The translations under genes and the position numbers were made by a program. This document shows positions 33,009-41,501 of a stretch of 64,000 bases of DNA, one piece after another. The stretch lies in NCBI RefSeq assembly GCF_031344055.1, contig NZ_JADBEN010000002.1; one strand, written 5' to 3'. This DNA is from Methylobacillus flagellatus_A (GTDB lineage: Bacteria; Pseudomonadota; Gammaproteobacteria; Burkholderiales; Methylophilaceae). The number at the start of each line of letters is the position of its first letter. Position 1 is the stretch's first letter. The notes below the pieces were generated by a model. That model saw nothing but the letters and a program-made list of their open reading frames with translations, was not told where the DNA came from and made no database searches.

Positions 33009-34093
33009 GCAATGGCCTCCACCTTGATGCGGCGCAACGAGCGCTTGGTCTTGTCGTGCACCTTGCCGGCCAGCTGGCCGCAGGCGGCGTCGATATCCTC
33101 GCCGCGCGTCTTGCGCGTAGTCACGATATAGCCGGCCTGCATGAGGATATCGCGGAAGCGGCGGATATTGTCCGGCTTGGAAGTGCCGTAGCCGCTATTG
33201 GGGAACGGGTTGAACGGGATCAGGTTGAACTTGCATGGCACGTCCTTGACGATATCCAGCAATTGCTTGGCATGCTCGGCCGTATCGTTGACGCCATCCA
33301 GCATCACATACTCAAAGGTGACGAAATCGCGCGGCGCTTTTTCCAGGTAGCGCTGGCAAGCCGCCATCAGCTGTGCAATCGGATATTTGCGGTTGATCGG
33401 CACGATCTCGTCGCGCAATGCGTCATTGGGAGCATGCAGGGAAACGGCCAGCGCCACAGGGCACTCCTCGCGCAACCTGTCCATCGCCGGCACCATGCCT
33501 GAGGTGGACAATGTCACGCGGCGACGGCTCAAGCCATAGGCCGAGTCGTCCAGCATGATGTTCATGGCCGTCACCACATTGTCGAAATTGGCAAGCGGCT
33601 CGCCCATGCCCATCATCACCACGTTGCTGATGATGCGCTCTCCCTTGGGATCGCGCCCCAGCGCCTTGTTCGCCACCCACAATTGCCCGATGATCTCGGA
33701 CACGCTGAGGTTGCGGTTGAAACCCTGGCGCCCTGTCGAACAGAACGTGCAATCCAGCGCACACCCCACCTGCGAGGAAACGCATAACGTGCCGCGCTCG
33801 TCCTCGGGGATGAACACGGTTTCGACGCCATTGCCTGCGCCTACGTCAATCAACCACTTGCGCGTACCGTCTTCCGATATTTGCTCGAGATGGACTGACG
33901 GAGGCGTAATCACGGCCTCCTTGGCGAGCTTTTCACGCAACGCCTTGGCAATATCGGTCATCTCCCCGAACTCGTTCACGCCAAAATGATGCATCCAGCG
34001 CATCATCTGTTTGGCGCGAAACGGCTTCTCGCCAATACTCTGGAAGTATTCGGCGAGCGCTGCCTGGTTGAGATTGAGGAGATTGACCGTCAT
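33005..34093 (-). CDS. rlmN: 23S rRNA/tRNA adenine C2-methyltransferase RlmN
   Basis: 362 residues, radical-SAM enzyme. The cluster motif CxxxCxxC is CALDCTFC; GMGEPLANFDNV and SLHAPNDALRDEIVPINRKY are family hallmarks, and the catalytic second Cys lies near the end (DIDAACGQL). It methylates A2503 of 23S rRNA and A37 of some tRNAs. Ten bases after ndk. Confidence 0.97.
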   Translation of the reverse strand: MTVNLLNLNQAALAEYFQSIGEKPFRAKQMMRWMHHFGVNEFGEMTDIAKALREKLAKEAVITPPSVHLEQISEDGTRKWLIDVGAGNGVETVFIPEDERGTLCVSSQVGCALDCTFCSTGRQGFNRNLSVSEIIGQLWVANKALGRDPKGERIISNVVMMGMGEPLANFDNVVTAMNIMLDDSAYGLSRRRVTLSTSGMVPAMDRLREECPVALAVSLHAPNDALRDEIVPINRKYPIAQLMAACQRYLEKAPRDFVTFEYVMLDGVNDTAEHAKQLLDIVKDVPCKFNLIPFNPFPNSGYGTSKPDNIRRFRDILMQAGYIVTTRKTRGEDIDAACGQLAGKVHDKTKRSLRRIKVEAIA

Positions 34094-34103
34094 GCGCTAT
34101 ACC

Positions 34104-34529
34104 TTAGCGGCTGTAAACGTTGGATTGTGCGAAGAAATACGCAATTTCGTTCGCGGCGTTTTCCAGGGAGTCGGAACCGTGCACGGCGTTGGCGTCGATG
34201 CTGTCGGCAAAATCGGCGCGGATAGTGCCTGGCTCGGCCTTCTTCGGGTCGGTAGCGCCCATCAGCTCACGGTGCTTGAGCACGGCGTTCTCGCCTTCCA
34301 GCACTTGCACGACGACGGGTCCGGAGATCATGAACTTGACCAGGTCGTTAAAGAAAGGACGCTCCTTGTGAACAGCGTAGAAACCCTCAGCATCAGCCTG
34401 AGACAGTTGCACCAGCTTGGAAGCGATGATCTTGAGGCCAGCATCTTCAAAACGGGTGTAGATCTTGCCGATCACGTTCTTGGCAACTGCATCGGGTTTG
34501 ATAATAGATAGGGTACGTTCAACAGCCAT
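34104..34529 (-). CDS. ndk: Nucleoside diphosphate kinase
   Basis: 141 residues from ATG 34529, preceded by GGAG; an upstream in-frame extension is not plausible. Balances NTP pools by phosphotransfer through the active-site His in NAVHGSDS. The start MAVERTLSIIKPDAVAKNVI and KERPFFNDLVKFMISGPVVV are diagnostic. First gene of the long operon ndk-rlmN-pilW-rodZ-ispG-hisS-ABC-ABC-yfgM-bamB-der. Confidence 0.98.
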   Translation of the reverse strand: MAVERTLSIIKPDAVAKNVIGKIYTRFEDAGLKIIASKLVQLSQADAEGFYAVHKERPFFNDLVKFMISGPVVVQVLEGENAVLKHRELMGATDPKKAEPGTIRADFADSIDANAVHGSDSLENAANEIAYFFAQSNVYSR

Positions 34530-34736
34530 GATGACTCCAAAGATAATTATTTGATAAAAACAACTACGGAAAGACCGATAAAATAACATTTTAGCGGCTT
34601 AAAATAAAGCTGGGGCGCAATATTTACCACGTATTTACCCTGCAAAAACCAGGCACTTACCTCACCAAGTATTGACATGCATGGTGACAGGTTCGCGACA
34701 TTTCATGCCCTAGGCAAAATAAATTGATACTCTCAT

Positions 34737-34758
34737 AAAAAACCCGCCAATGGCGGGC
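34737..34758 (-). terminator. Intrinsic terminator after rlmB
   Basis: On the minus strand the stem GCCCGCC / GGCGGGT with loop ATT runs into TTTTTT. It starts 5 bases after the rlmB stop. Confidence 0.9.
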
Positions 34759-34762
34759 TTGG

Positions 34763-35518
34763 TCAACCTTGCTGCAGACTACGTTGCCTGCGCGCCTCAT
34801 ACAGGCAGATGCCGCTAGCCACCGAGACATTCAGGCTCTCGACCGAACCGAACATCGGAATGCTGATCAAGCTGTCGCAGTTTTCCTGGGTCAGCCTGCG
34901 CAAACCCGTACCCTCCGCTCCCAGCACCAATGCCAAAGGGCCTGACAAGTCGGTAGATGGCAAGTCTGCATTGGCTTCCGCCGCAGCCCCGACAATAAAC
35001 ACGCCTGCATCTTTCAGTTCACGCAAAGTTCTCGCCAGATTAGTTACTGCAATAAAAGGCACTGTTTCCGCCGCACCGCAAGCCACCTTGCGCACTGTGG
35101 CATTCAAGCCGGCAGCACGATCCTTGGGCGCGATCACCGCATGTACCCCCATGGCATCCGCCACCCGCAGGCAGGCGCCAAGGTTATGCGGGTCTTCCAC
35201 GCCGTCCAGCACCAAGAAGAATGGCGGCTCCTTGAGGTCGGACTCCAGAATGTCGTGGATATCCTTGTAAGGAATGGGCGTATCCACCACCCGCGCAATC
35301 ACGCCTTGATGCCGGGCATTGCCGCCTGCTATCCCATCAAGGCGGGCCCGTTCCACCTGCATCACCCGCACATTGGCATTTTCTGCCATATGCAATAAAT
35401 CCTTCATCCTCGCATCCACCCTGTCCTTATCGATCAGGATTTCCTGAATGCTCGCCCCATGCTGGCGCAAACGGCTCAATACGGCATGAAAGCCAAACAA
35501 AATACGTGCATCACTCAT
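34763..35518 (-). CDS. rlmB: 23S rRNA 2'-O-ribose G2251 methyltransferase RlmB
   Basis: 251 residues, SPOUT enzyme. N-terminal substrate-binding domain (LFGFHAVLSRLRQHGASIQE) and knotted catalytic domain with motifs LDGVEDPHNLGACLRVADAM, ALVLGAEGTGLRRL and IPMFGSVESLNVSVASGICL. Four bases after rnr, the usual rnr-rlmB pair. Confidence 0.96.
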   Translation of the reverse strand: MSDARILFGFHAVLSRLRQHGASIQEILIDKDRVDARMKDLLHMAENANVRVMQVERARLDGIAGGNARHQGVIARVVDTPIPYKDIHDILESDLKEPPFFLVLDGVEDPHNLGACLRVADAMGVHAVIAPKDRAAGLNATVRKVACGAAETVPFIAVTNLARTLRELKDAGVFIVGAAAEANADLPSTDLSGPLALVLGAEGTGLRRLTQENCDSLISIPMFGSVESLNVSVASGICLYEARRQRSLQQG

Positions 35519-35522
35519 TCAA

Positions 35523-38018
35523 TCAACTAGCTTTCTTCTTGGTTGTCACTTTGGCGCGGGATTTGCCGCTGCTTGCGCGAGGCGGTTTCGTCCTTGACTT
35601 TTTCACCGCTGGTTTTGCAGCCGCCTTGCGCGCCTTGGGCTTGCTCACTACCTCCTGCACCAATGCCTCGATCAGCGGCGCTGCTGCTTTGGCAGCGGCT
35701 GGCTGGCGGCGTTTAGGTTTTTCCGCCACGGGTTGCGTCGCTGCCTTCATAGCCTCCGTTGCCGCAACCGGCTTGCCGCGGCGGCGCCTGGACGATTCCT
35801 TGGGAGCGTCGGGGGCGGATGATGCCTGTATTTGGTCCTCCCTGGCAACTAATCCGAAGTCCACACGGCTGGTTTCAAGGTCCACGCGGTTCACCTTGAC
35901 GCGCAGCCTGTCTCCCAATCGGAAGCGGACGCCGGTCCTCTCGCCCAGCATCTCATGCCTGACCTTGTCGTAATTGAAATAGTCGTTCCCCAGCTCGGTC
36001 ACATGAAGCAGGCCCTCCACATAGACGCCATCCAAGGCCACGAACAGGCCGAAGCTGGTGACCCCTGCCACGGTGCCGTCGAACTCCTCGCCGATCTTGT
36101 CCTGCATGTAGTAGCACTTGAGCCAAGCTTCGACGTCCCGTGTCGCATCATCGGCGCGCCGCTCGGTCATGGAGCAATGCTTGCCCAGCTCCTGCCAGTC
36201 TCCCGCCTTGTATGTTTCACCATTCAGTGCCGCCTTGATGGCGCGATGGATGAGCAGGTCGGGATAACGGCGGATTGGCGAGGTAAAGTGCGCATAGGCC
36301 TCATACGCCAGGCCGAAATGGCCGATATTGTCAGGGCTGTACACCGCCTGTTGCATGGAGCGCAGCAATACGGTTTGCAACAACTGCTCGTCGGGACGCC
36401 CCTTGATCTGGGCCAGCAATTTTCCATAGTCTTTGGCATGCGGGGTATCGCCGCCGCCCAGGGTAAAACCGAACTCGCCCATGAAGGTACGCAAGGCTTC
36501 CAGCTTTTCCTCGGTCGGGCCGTCATGGATACGATACAAGGCAGGATGCTCCCGCTTGCCGAGAAAATCTGCGGCACACACATTAGCGGCCAGCATGCAC
36601 TCCTCTATCAGGCGATGCGCCTCATTGCGCGAAGTAGCCTCGATGCGCTCGATCTTGCCGTTGTCGTTGAACACCATCAGGGTTTCATTGCTTTCGAACT
36701 CGATCGCGCCGCGCTTCTCGCGCGCCGCCAGCATGACCTTGTACAACTTATATAAATGCTGCACATGCGGCACCAGCCAGTCATATTCGCGCGCAACCTC
36801 GCCCTTCGGGTTGCTGATCATGTCAAACACTTTGGTGTACGTCATCCGCGCCTTGGAGCGCATGACGGAAGGATAAAATTTGTATTGCTTGATGCTTCCC
36901 GTATTGCTTATCTGCATGTCGCAAATCATGCAAAGCCGGTCCACGTCGGGGTTAAGCGAGCAAAGCCCATTGGACAAGGCTTCCGGCAGCATGGGAATCA
37001 CACGTCGCGGGAAATAAACGGAATTGCCTCGCTCATACGCATCCTTATCGAGGCCGTCGCCCGGCCTGACGTAAAAACTGACATCCGCGATCGCCACCAC
37101 CAGCCGCCATCCCGTTCCCTGAGGTTCACAGTAGACCGCATCATCAAAGTCGCGCGCAGTTTCACCATCAATCGTGACCAGAGGTAATTCGCGCAAGTCG
37201 ATACGCCCCTTCCAATCAACGGCACGTACCTGCTTGGGATATTTCTGCGCCTGCTTGAGCGCAGCCTCGGAAAACTCATACGGCAGATGGTGCTTGCGCA
37301 GGGCAATCTCGATTTCCATGCCTGAATCGGCATAATTGCCAAGCACCTCAATCACCTTGCCTACCGGCTTGGCATGCGGCGATGGCTGCTCGGTCAGCTC
37401 CACCGTCACCACCTGGCCGTCCTTCGCCCCCATGTCGAGGTGGTAGGGAATCAGGATATCCTGGTTCACGCGCTTATCCTCTGCCGCAACGATGGTCACC
37501 CCATGGCTGCTGATCACACGACCGACCAGCGTCTTGGTCGAGCGCTCCAGCACCTCGACAATCCGCCCCTCCGGCCTGCCCCTTCTGTCCGTCCCGGCGG
37601 GACGCACCATGACGCGGTCGCCATGCATCACCTGCGACATCTCACGCGGAGAAAGAAACAAGTCGTCGCCCCCGCCATCGGGAATGAAGAAGCCAAACCC
37701 ATCAGGGTGGCCCTGCACCTTCCCCGGAAGAAGATTGACCTTCTCCGCAATACACAAGGCGCCCTTGCGGTTCTGGATAATCTGACCATCGCGCTCCATC
37801 GCCCCTAAACGGCGCGCAAAAATTTCCTGTTCGGATTTCTTGATGCCGACCAACTGATAAAGCTGCTCCACTGTGACAGGAACGCCCTGCTCCTCCATCA
37901 CCGATAAGATAAACTCTCGACTGGGCAAGGGGTTGGCATATTTCGCCAGCTCACGCTCGGCATAAGGATCATTCGCCCTGGGGGCTCTGGACTTGCGCTG
38001 GGGAGCGGCTTTTTTCAT
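35523..38018 (-). CDS. rnr: Ribonuclease R
   Basis: 831 residues from ATG 38018; a TTG at 38054 would add twelve residues. Cold-shock domains (about 70-220), RNB catalytic domain with TIDGETARDFDDAVYCE (metal-binding Asp residues) and TSPIRRYPDLLIHRA, S1 domain (GTVAGVTSFGLFVALDGVYV), and a long basic tail rich in K, A and R. It is a 3'-5' exonuclease that degrades structured RNA. The AT-rich sequence ahead of the start (eight A in a row) leaves the ribosome site unclear. Confidence 0.96.
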   Translation of the reverse strand: MKKAAPQRKSRAPRANDPYAERELAKYANPLPSREFILSVMEEQGVPVTVEQLYQLVGIKKSEQEIFARRLGAMERDGQIIQNRKGALCIAEKVNLLPGKVQGHPDGFGFFIPDGGGDDLFLSPREMSQVMHGDRVMVRPAGTDRRGRPEGRIVEVLERSTKTLVGRVISSHGVTIVAAEDKRVNQDILIPYHLDMGAKDGQVVTVELTEQPSPHAKPVGKVIEVLGNYADSGMEIEIALRKHHLPYEFSEAALKQAQKYPKQVRAVDWKGRIDLRELPLVTIDGETARDFDDAVYCEPQGTGWRLVVAIADVSFYVRPGDGLDKDAYERGNSVYFPRRVIPMLPEALSNGLCSLNPDVDRLCMICDMQISNTGSIKQYKFYPSVMRSKARMTYTKVFDMISNPKGEVAREYDWLVPHVQHLYKLYKVMLAAREKRGAIEFESNETLMVFNDNGKIERIEATSRNEAHRLIEECMLAANVCAADFLGKREHPALYRIHDGPTEEKLEALRTFMGEFGFTLGGGDTPHAKDYGKLLAQIKGRPDEQLLQTVLLRSMQQAVYSPDNIGHFGLAYEAYAHFTSPIRRYPDLLIHRAIKAALNGETYKAGDWQELGKHCSMTERRADDATRDVEAWLKCYYMQDKIGEEFDGTVAGVTSFGLFVALDGVYVEGLLHVTELGNDYFNYDKVRHEMLGERTGVRFRLGDRLRVKVNRVDLETSRVDFGLVAREDQIQASSAPDAPKESSRRRRGKPVAATEAMKAATQPVAEKPKRRQPAAAKAAAPLIEALVQEVVSKPKARKAAAKPAVKKSRTKPPRASSGKSRAKVTTKKKAS

Positions 38019-38047
38019 ATTTGTTTTTCTAATCTGATTTTTTTTCG

Positions 38048-38075
38048 TTGACAAAGTATAGCTTTCCTATAAAAT
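38048..38075 (+). promoter_or_regulatory. Promoter of tRNA-Leu(CAG)
   Basis: -35 TTGACA (38048-38053) and -10 TAAAAT (38070-38075; or TATAAA one base earlier) with 16-base spacing, 22 bases before the mature tRNA. The run GCGCGG after the -10 resembles a stringent discriminator. It overlaps the divergent rnr upstream region. Confidence 0.75.
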
Positions 38076-38097
38076 GCGCGGCTCATCGATATTCGAT

Positions 38098-38184
38098 GCC
38101 CAGATGGCGGAATTGGTAGACGCGCTAGGTTCAGGTCCTAGTGGTGGAAACACTGTGGAGGTTCGAGTCCTCTTCTGGGCACCA
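38098..38184 (+). tRNA. tRNA-Leu (anticodon CAG)
   Basis: 87 bases with encoded CCA. Acceptor GCCCAGA pairs with TCTGGGC; D-arm GGCGGAATTGGTAGACGC; anticodon stem-loop CTAGG-TTCAGGT-CCTAG gives CAG; long variable arm (GGTGGAAACACTG) as in class II tRNAs; T-arm GAGGTTCGAGTCCTC. Its 3' end is the insertion site of the element to the right and remains intact. Confidence 0.97.
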
Positions 38185-38191
38185 AATGATT
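38171..38191 (+). repeat. attL core
   Basis: The tRNA 3' end TCTTCTGGGCACCAAATGAT plus T. It repeats at 44462 with one G missing. Seven tRNA bases of the acceptor stem plus CCA and seven flanking bases are included. Confidence 0.85.
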
Positions 38192-38199
38192 CATTGGAA

Positions 38200-38238
38200 A
38201 CCGCATCAATGCTCACTTTGTAGCTGATGCGGTTTTTT
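38200..38238 (+). terminator. Terminator after tRNA-Leu, element-borne
   Basis: Stem ACCGCATCA / TGATGCGGT with a 16-base loop and a T6 run. It belongs to the element's left end, since the original chromosomal terminator appears to be the different hairpin at 44490. Confidence 0.85.
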
Positions 38239-38263
38239 GTTACCCGTTTAATTACCCGTAAAA
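38239..38263. repeat. Possible integrase arm-type site, left
   Basis: Tandem TTACCC units (GTTACCCGTTTAATTACCCG followed by TAAAA). Matches 22 of 25 bases with 44310-44334, in the same orientation, and lies 48 bases inside attL. Confidence 0.55.
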
Positions 38264-38641
38264 AATTTTGGTGGAACATTTCCATAGCCCATTGTCCCAC
38301 TAAAGCGGTTATAGGTCTAAGACAATATCTGCCTCACTCCACCACGACATCAAACCTAGCTCACCCACGCCTTTTTACCAAGTCAGAAAATTCCCACCAG
38401 CAAGCGTGACATTGCGTGACTCGTCGTAACAACGGATGAGGAACGGTTGTTCACCAGACGTGTAACGGTTGCGTAACGTTACATCTTGCTAGTGGTCCAT
38501 CAATGGGGCTTGCAAGGGGCTTCTGACAAACTCTGTTGAGACCTTACCACAAGCTAACAGCCTCAACATTCTTCAACAGCCTTTTTATGGGCTGTATTAA
38601 TTCCGGTGACTTTGGCCCATATCACGCGCGTATTGGTAGGG
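38264..38641. other. Non-coding left end of the element
   Basis: No gene seen. It holds the 36-base repeat (38291-38326), two GCGTGAC copies (38404-38410, 38414-38420), two AACGGTTG copies (38442-38449, 38464-38471) and the palindrome GTAACGTTAC (38473-38482). This clustering of short repeats suggests protein-binding sites for excision or replication. Confidence 0.5.
38291..38326. repeat. 36-base repeat, copy 1
   Basis: Begins ATTGTCCCACTAAAGCGG and ends GGTCTAAGACAAT, so its tips ATTGTC/GACAAT are inverted. Copy 2 at 44593-44628 differs at two positions. Could be a solo transposon-end junction or an element-specific site; not identified. Confidence 0.8.
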
Positions 38642-38866
38642 TTATTCCGGTGACGAGATAATCATCTGGTTGATCACTGCTGATAGTGTTGTGCTGACAT
38701 TCCACACCTTACCAGCCTTGCAATATTGCCCCTGCTGCATGGCCTCAATCCTGGCCAATGCCTCCTCGCTGGGATAATAATCTATCCGCCGTGGTAATCG
38801 TGCCCGCCGTCTGCGTTGTCTTTCAGCAGAGGTCAAAGGAATGGCGTTATTAGCATCACTTGTCAT
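38642..38866 (-). CDS. Small ribbon-helix-helix-like protein
   Basis: 74 residues from ATG 38866 (GGGAG nine bases upstream). Basic segment SAERQRRRRARLPRRIDYYP followed by SEEALARIEAMQQG and TTLSAVINQMI is the pattern of small RHH-type DNA-binding proteins of mobile elements. Probably a copy-control or transcription regulator. Last gene of the element's minus-strand cluster, behind the 33-bp repeats. Confidence 0.6.
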   Translation of the reverse strand: MTSDANNAIPLTSAERQRRRRARLPRRIDYYPSEEALARIEAMQQGQYCKAGKVWNVSTTLSAVINQMIISSPE

Positions 38867-38998
38867 TGAATTTGCTCCCAAGGCGTATTGCTTGTCTGAG
38901 CCACCTGAGTATTTAGCAAGGCCGCCCAGTGTGTTTTAACTAGTTTCATCCATCTGGAGCATCTAAATAAATCTACTGTAGATGGTATTTCTAGAAGG

Positions 38999-39124
38999 TG
39001 TACGATTTCCGTACAAGAGAGAGGCCATTTTTTCGCTCTACAAGTACGGTTTTCGGGCCTAGGAATCACGCCTCTTGTACGGAAATCGGGCCTGTAGCGA
39101 TGTCTGTAAGTACGGTTTTCAGGC
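38999..39124 (-). repeat. Iteron-like 33-base direct repeats plus one inverted copy
   Basis: Read on the minus strand, three units of exactly 33 bases (39124-39092, 39091-39059, 39058-39026) start GCCTGAAAACCGTAC, GCCCGATTTCCGTAC and GCCCGAAAACCGTAC. A fourth copy on the opposite strand (about 39003-39022) reads CGATTTCCGTACAAGAG. The period is near three helical turns, as for plasmid iterons. They lie directly after the winged-helix gene, which they overlap by its stop codon. Confidence 0.8.
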
Positions 39125-39538
39125 AAGAGGGGTAATTTTTACTGACCAGTGACTGTATGATCCCCTCGGCAAAGATTGCGGGTCGCAATCCATGTCTTGA
39201 GTATGATGCAACGGTGCCCAAGTTACAGCGTACAGGCTGGTAGTGCTCGGAAACTTCCCTTGCCGAGTGCAAAAGATAAGGCCTCGCTCTATCAGCACAT
39301 CCAAAGAGCGACGTACTGTATCTTTTGAGGTCCAGCCACGATCCTCTGAAAGATAACGCCATGAAGCCTGTAAGCGGCCATTGTTGGCATTGCCTGCTGA
39401 TAGCTGCATAGCTATATCCAAGAGTAATTTCACTTGTTGGCCAGTAAGAGATTTGAAAGCCTCTGATTCCATAACTACGTGAGGCAGCGCTAGAAACCTT
39501 CCACCGTCCCGCTGATGCTTTGATTGTGGCTTCCTCAT
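39119..39538 (-). CDS. Winged-helix protein, possible replication initiator
   Basis: 139 residues. Core LTGQQVKLLLDIAMQLSAGN then LSEDRGWTSKDTVRRSLDVL and ERGLIFCTRQGKF read as a winged helix of the kind in phage/plasmid replication proteins (helper O-like or RepA N-terminal). It begins 3 bases after the Rha-like gene stop and runs into the iteron-like repeats. Replication function is inferred from these repeats; it could instead be only a regulator. Confidence 0.65.
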   Translation of the reverse strand: MRKPQSKHQRDGGRFLALPHVVMESEAFKSLTGQQVKLLLDIAMQLSAGNANNGRLQASWRYLSEDRGWTSKDTVRRSLDVLIERGLIFCTRQGKFPSTTSLYAVTWAPLHHTQDMDCDPQSLPRGSYSHWSVKITPLA

Positions 39539-39541
39539 GCA

Positions 39542-40165
39542 TTATTTCCCCTCCTGCATAACAAGCCTTGCCGCTGGCGGGACTAATGCCCGTAATGCGT
39601 CCTTGGCTTTCTGATAGGCTTCTTTGCTATTGCTGGCACTATGAGCGGCACTTGCTGCAATGAATTGGGCAGCCACCAGCATGCTCTTGTGTGGGAATGG
39701 CAAAGAGCTACGCTCCCCGGCGCCAATCCCTACCGCCTTGTTCACTAGCCTGTTGAAGTTCATGTGGATATGGCGGCTGTTGGCATCAAGGTGAGCTAGT
39801 TCATCGTGCATGGCGTGATAGCCTGGTAGGTACTCGGTTTGATGGCTTTCCAAGGCTTTACGGGCATCGCGGAATGCCTGGACCAGTTTTACCTTGAGTG
39901 CACGCACCTTGGCAGTGTTACGACTATAGGTGAGCAAGAGATAAGCCTGATCTTCGTTGAGCATGGCATAGCGTCCTGGCTGACCTCTCCCTTTGATTTC
40001 TCCGGTTTGAAACCGGATTATTCCCAATTGCTCAAAGTCGCTTTTGTAGTCCTTGATTAACTCATAGGTGTTCTGGTGTTTCACTCCCAGGCTATCAGCA
40101 ATCAACCGGCTATCAATGCGCGGTTCAGATTTAATCTGAATATGGATTAAGGGCTGGTGGTTCAT
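39542..40165 (-). CDS. Rha-family phage regulatory protein
   Basis: 207 residues from ATG 40165, which overlaps the upstream stop as ATGA. The N-terminal domain (IDSRLIADSLGVKHQNTYEL, YKSDFEQLGIIRFQTGE, GRYAMLNEDQAYLLLTYSRN, KVRALKVKLVQAFRDARKAL) is the Rha fold found in phages and islands. The C-terminal part is alpha-helical and unknown. Probably regulates element gene expression. Confidence 0.85.
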   Translation of the reverse strand: MNHQPLIHIQIKSEPRIDSRLIADSLGVKHQNTYELIKDYKSDFEQLGIIRFQTGEIKGRGQPGRYAMLNEDQAYLLLTYSRNTAKVRALKVKLVQAFRDARKALESHQTEYLPGYHAMHDELAHLDANSRHIHMNFNRLVNKAVGIGAGERSSLPFPHKSMLVAAQFIAASAAHSASNSKEAYQKAKDALRALVPPAARLVMQEGK

Positions 40166-40446
40166 GCTGCTGCCCTCCATACGTAACGGGCTACACGATG
40201 CTGCTTGCCTTGCTCGGTAGTGTCGTTGGTCCAGACGGTATCTATCTTGCAACCACGCTCCCGCAGCTCAAGAATGCGAGGGGCTGGCGCAAGAATATCA
40301 AGATCGCGCCTAGCTTCTATGGTGGTGATAGAACCATGTTCTTGCAGGTGTTCTATCAACCGGGCACGTTGTGAATTGGCCGAATTATCGTTATGCTGAT
40401 GGGTACGGTTTGGGGCTGCCTTCGGGTGGCCTTTTTTATTATCCAT
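40162..40446 (-). CDS. Helix-turn-helix protein (HTH_39 type)
   Basis: 94 residues; after a polar start the segment NSQRARLIEHLQEHGSITTI EARRDLDILAPAPRILELRE with RVARYVWRA at the end is the pattern of HTH_39 proteins in prophages and genomic islands. Starts 2 bases after the AlpA-like gene stop and overlaps the Rha gene by four bases. Confidence 0.8.
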   Translation of the reverse strand: MDNKKGHPKAAPNRTHQHNDNSANSQRARLIEHLQEHGSITTIEARRDLDILAPAPRILELRERGCKIDTVWTNDTTEQGKQHRVARYVWRAAA

Positions 40447-40448
40447 GA

Positions 40449-40667
40449 TTAGACGGCCTCCTTACCTTGACTAGCTTCAATCCGGGCTTGCGCCCAAGCT
40501 TCAACGTCTGAGGCTTTCCAGGCTGTGATGTTTTCACCTAGCTTGATGGGTTTGGGAAAGGTGCCCTTCTTAACCCAAGCCCAAATGCTAGAGCTTGAAA
40601 TACCAAGGCGAGATTTTAAATCAGGGATGCGGTAAAACTGAGGAGAAGTGATTGATGCAATTTCCAT
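40449..40667 (-). CDS. AlpA-family regulator/excisionase-like protein
   Basis: 72 residues. QFYRIPDLKSRLGISSSSIW, AWVKKGTFPKPIKLGENITA and WKASDVEAWAQARI give the MerR-like winged helix of AlpA proteins, which turn on P4-type integrases or act as excisionases (family knowledge). GGAAA upstream of the ATG. First of the AlpA-HTH-Rha-winged helix-RHH run. Confidence 0.88.
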   Translation of the reverse strand: MEIASITSPQFYRIPDLKSRLGISSSSIWAWVKKGTFPKPIKLGENITAWKASDVEAWAQARIEASQGKEAV

Positions 40668-40804
40668 GTTGGTTTCCTTTGTCTGAGTAACCCAGTCCCG
40701 CTTATTTGTGTCTAATGCGGTACTGCATGGAGTGCATGATGAGTTTGAATCTGAGTCTGAAAAACCTTTGTTCTAGCATGGTGCTTACTGTGCTAGTAGA
40801 GTGA

Positions 40805-41395
40805 TTATTCTTTCTCCCACGTCCTACACCAGTCTTCAATTTTCTTTTGACTAGTTAAATGTTCACATTTTTCTAGCATGTCTCGGGAAAAAGCTGCTTT
40901 ACTTGCGTAGTGATTTTTGTTTTCTTGCCACGCTTCCCAGCAAGACTTTACAAATTCTTTATCTTTTTGCTTTGGATCATTAGCTAACCTTTTAAGAGCA
41001 TTTTCCCTTGCCTGATTTTCTTTTTGAAATTTTCTTCCCCAAGAAAAAGTAAGTTCTGCACGCATTGCACTAAATGATTTGAATTTTTCAAACTCAGCTA
41101 ATGTATTAACTTCAATCTGTCTAAGCTCATTTACAGAACTTTTTAAATAGTCAGAAATAGCCTTTGTAAGTTCTGCCGCATCATCCAAAAGAGTGAAAAT
41201 ATCATCAACTATTTCAGGTGCCAAACCTTTACTTCTCACCAATAAAAATAAACCTTCAATTAATTTATTTTGTTGCTCATTAATTATATTTAAAAACTTT
41301 ATTGATTCAGGCTCTACATTTTTAGAGTCCTCTGTTAACAAACTCATTAGTCTATTAGCTGAAGTACGACTATTTTCTTCTGAACTGTCAATCAT
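40805..41395 (-). CDS. Unknown protein, AT-rich, helical
   Basis: 196 residues from ATG 41395, which has GAGGGAGG upstream; not recognised. Mostly alpha-helical and charged (INEQQNKLIEGLFLLVRSKG, AELTFSWGRKFQKENQAREN, YASKAAFSRDMLEKC). Base composition is clearly more AT-rich than the rest of the window, so it was probably brought in from another source. The segment NHYASKAAFSRDMLEK resembles helices in phage regulatory proteins, but I make no call. Confidence 0.75.
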   Translation of the reverse strand: MIDSSEENSRTSANRLMSLLTEDSKNVEPESIKFLNIINEQQNKLIEGLFLLVRSKGLAPEIVDDIFTLLDDAAELTKAISDYLKSSVNELRQIEVNTLAEFEKFKSFSAMRAELTFSWGRKFQKENQARENALKRLANDPKQKDKEFVKSCWEAWQENKNHYASKAAFSRDMLEKCEHLTSQKKIEDWCRTWEKE

Positions 41396-41501
41396 AGCCT
41401 CCCTCTCATATCTCTTTAAAAGGTTACCCCACCAGCCAGGCAATGATCCCCAGTTCTAGCCACGTCTGGCTAGGCGAGGTCACATTGATAAAAAGTTGAA
41501 T

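Noticed and set aside
38067..38300. Minus-strand ORF over tRNA-Leu(CAG)
   Set aside because: Its peptide (KRTRTSTVFPPLGPEPSAS) is the well-known antisense translation of a tRNA-Leu gene.
39026..39124. CRISPR array
   Set aside because: Repeats are contiguous without spacers, only three, and no cas genes are near.
38863..39126. ORF of 87 codons with 11-residue repeats (ENRT/DFRT)
   Set aside because: It has a TTG start and is open because the 33-bp repeats equal 11 codons. The four-base overlap with the next gene is suggestive, but the peptide has no domain-like part, so I annotate the repeats instead.
39066..39542. 158-codon ORF in another frame of the winged-helix gene
   Set aside because: The frame at 39119-39538 gives a coherent winged helix; this one does not.
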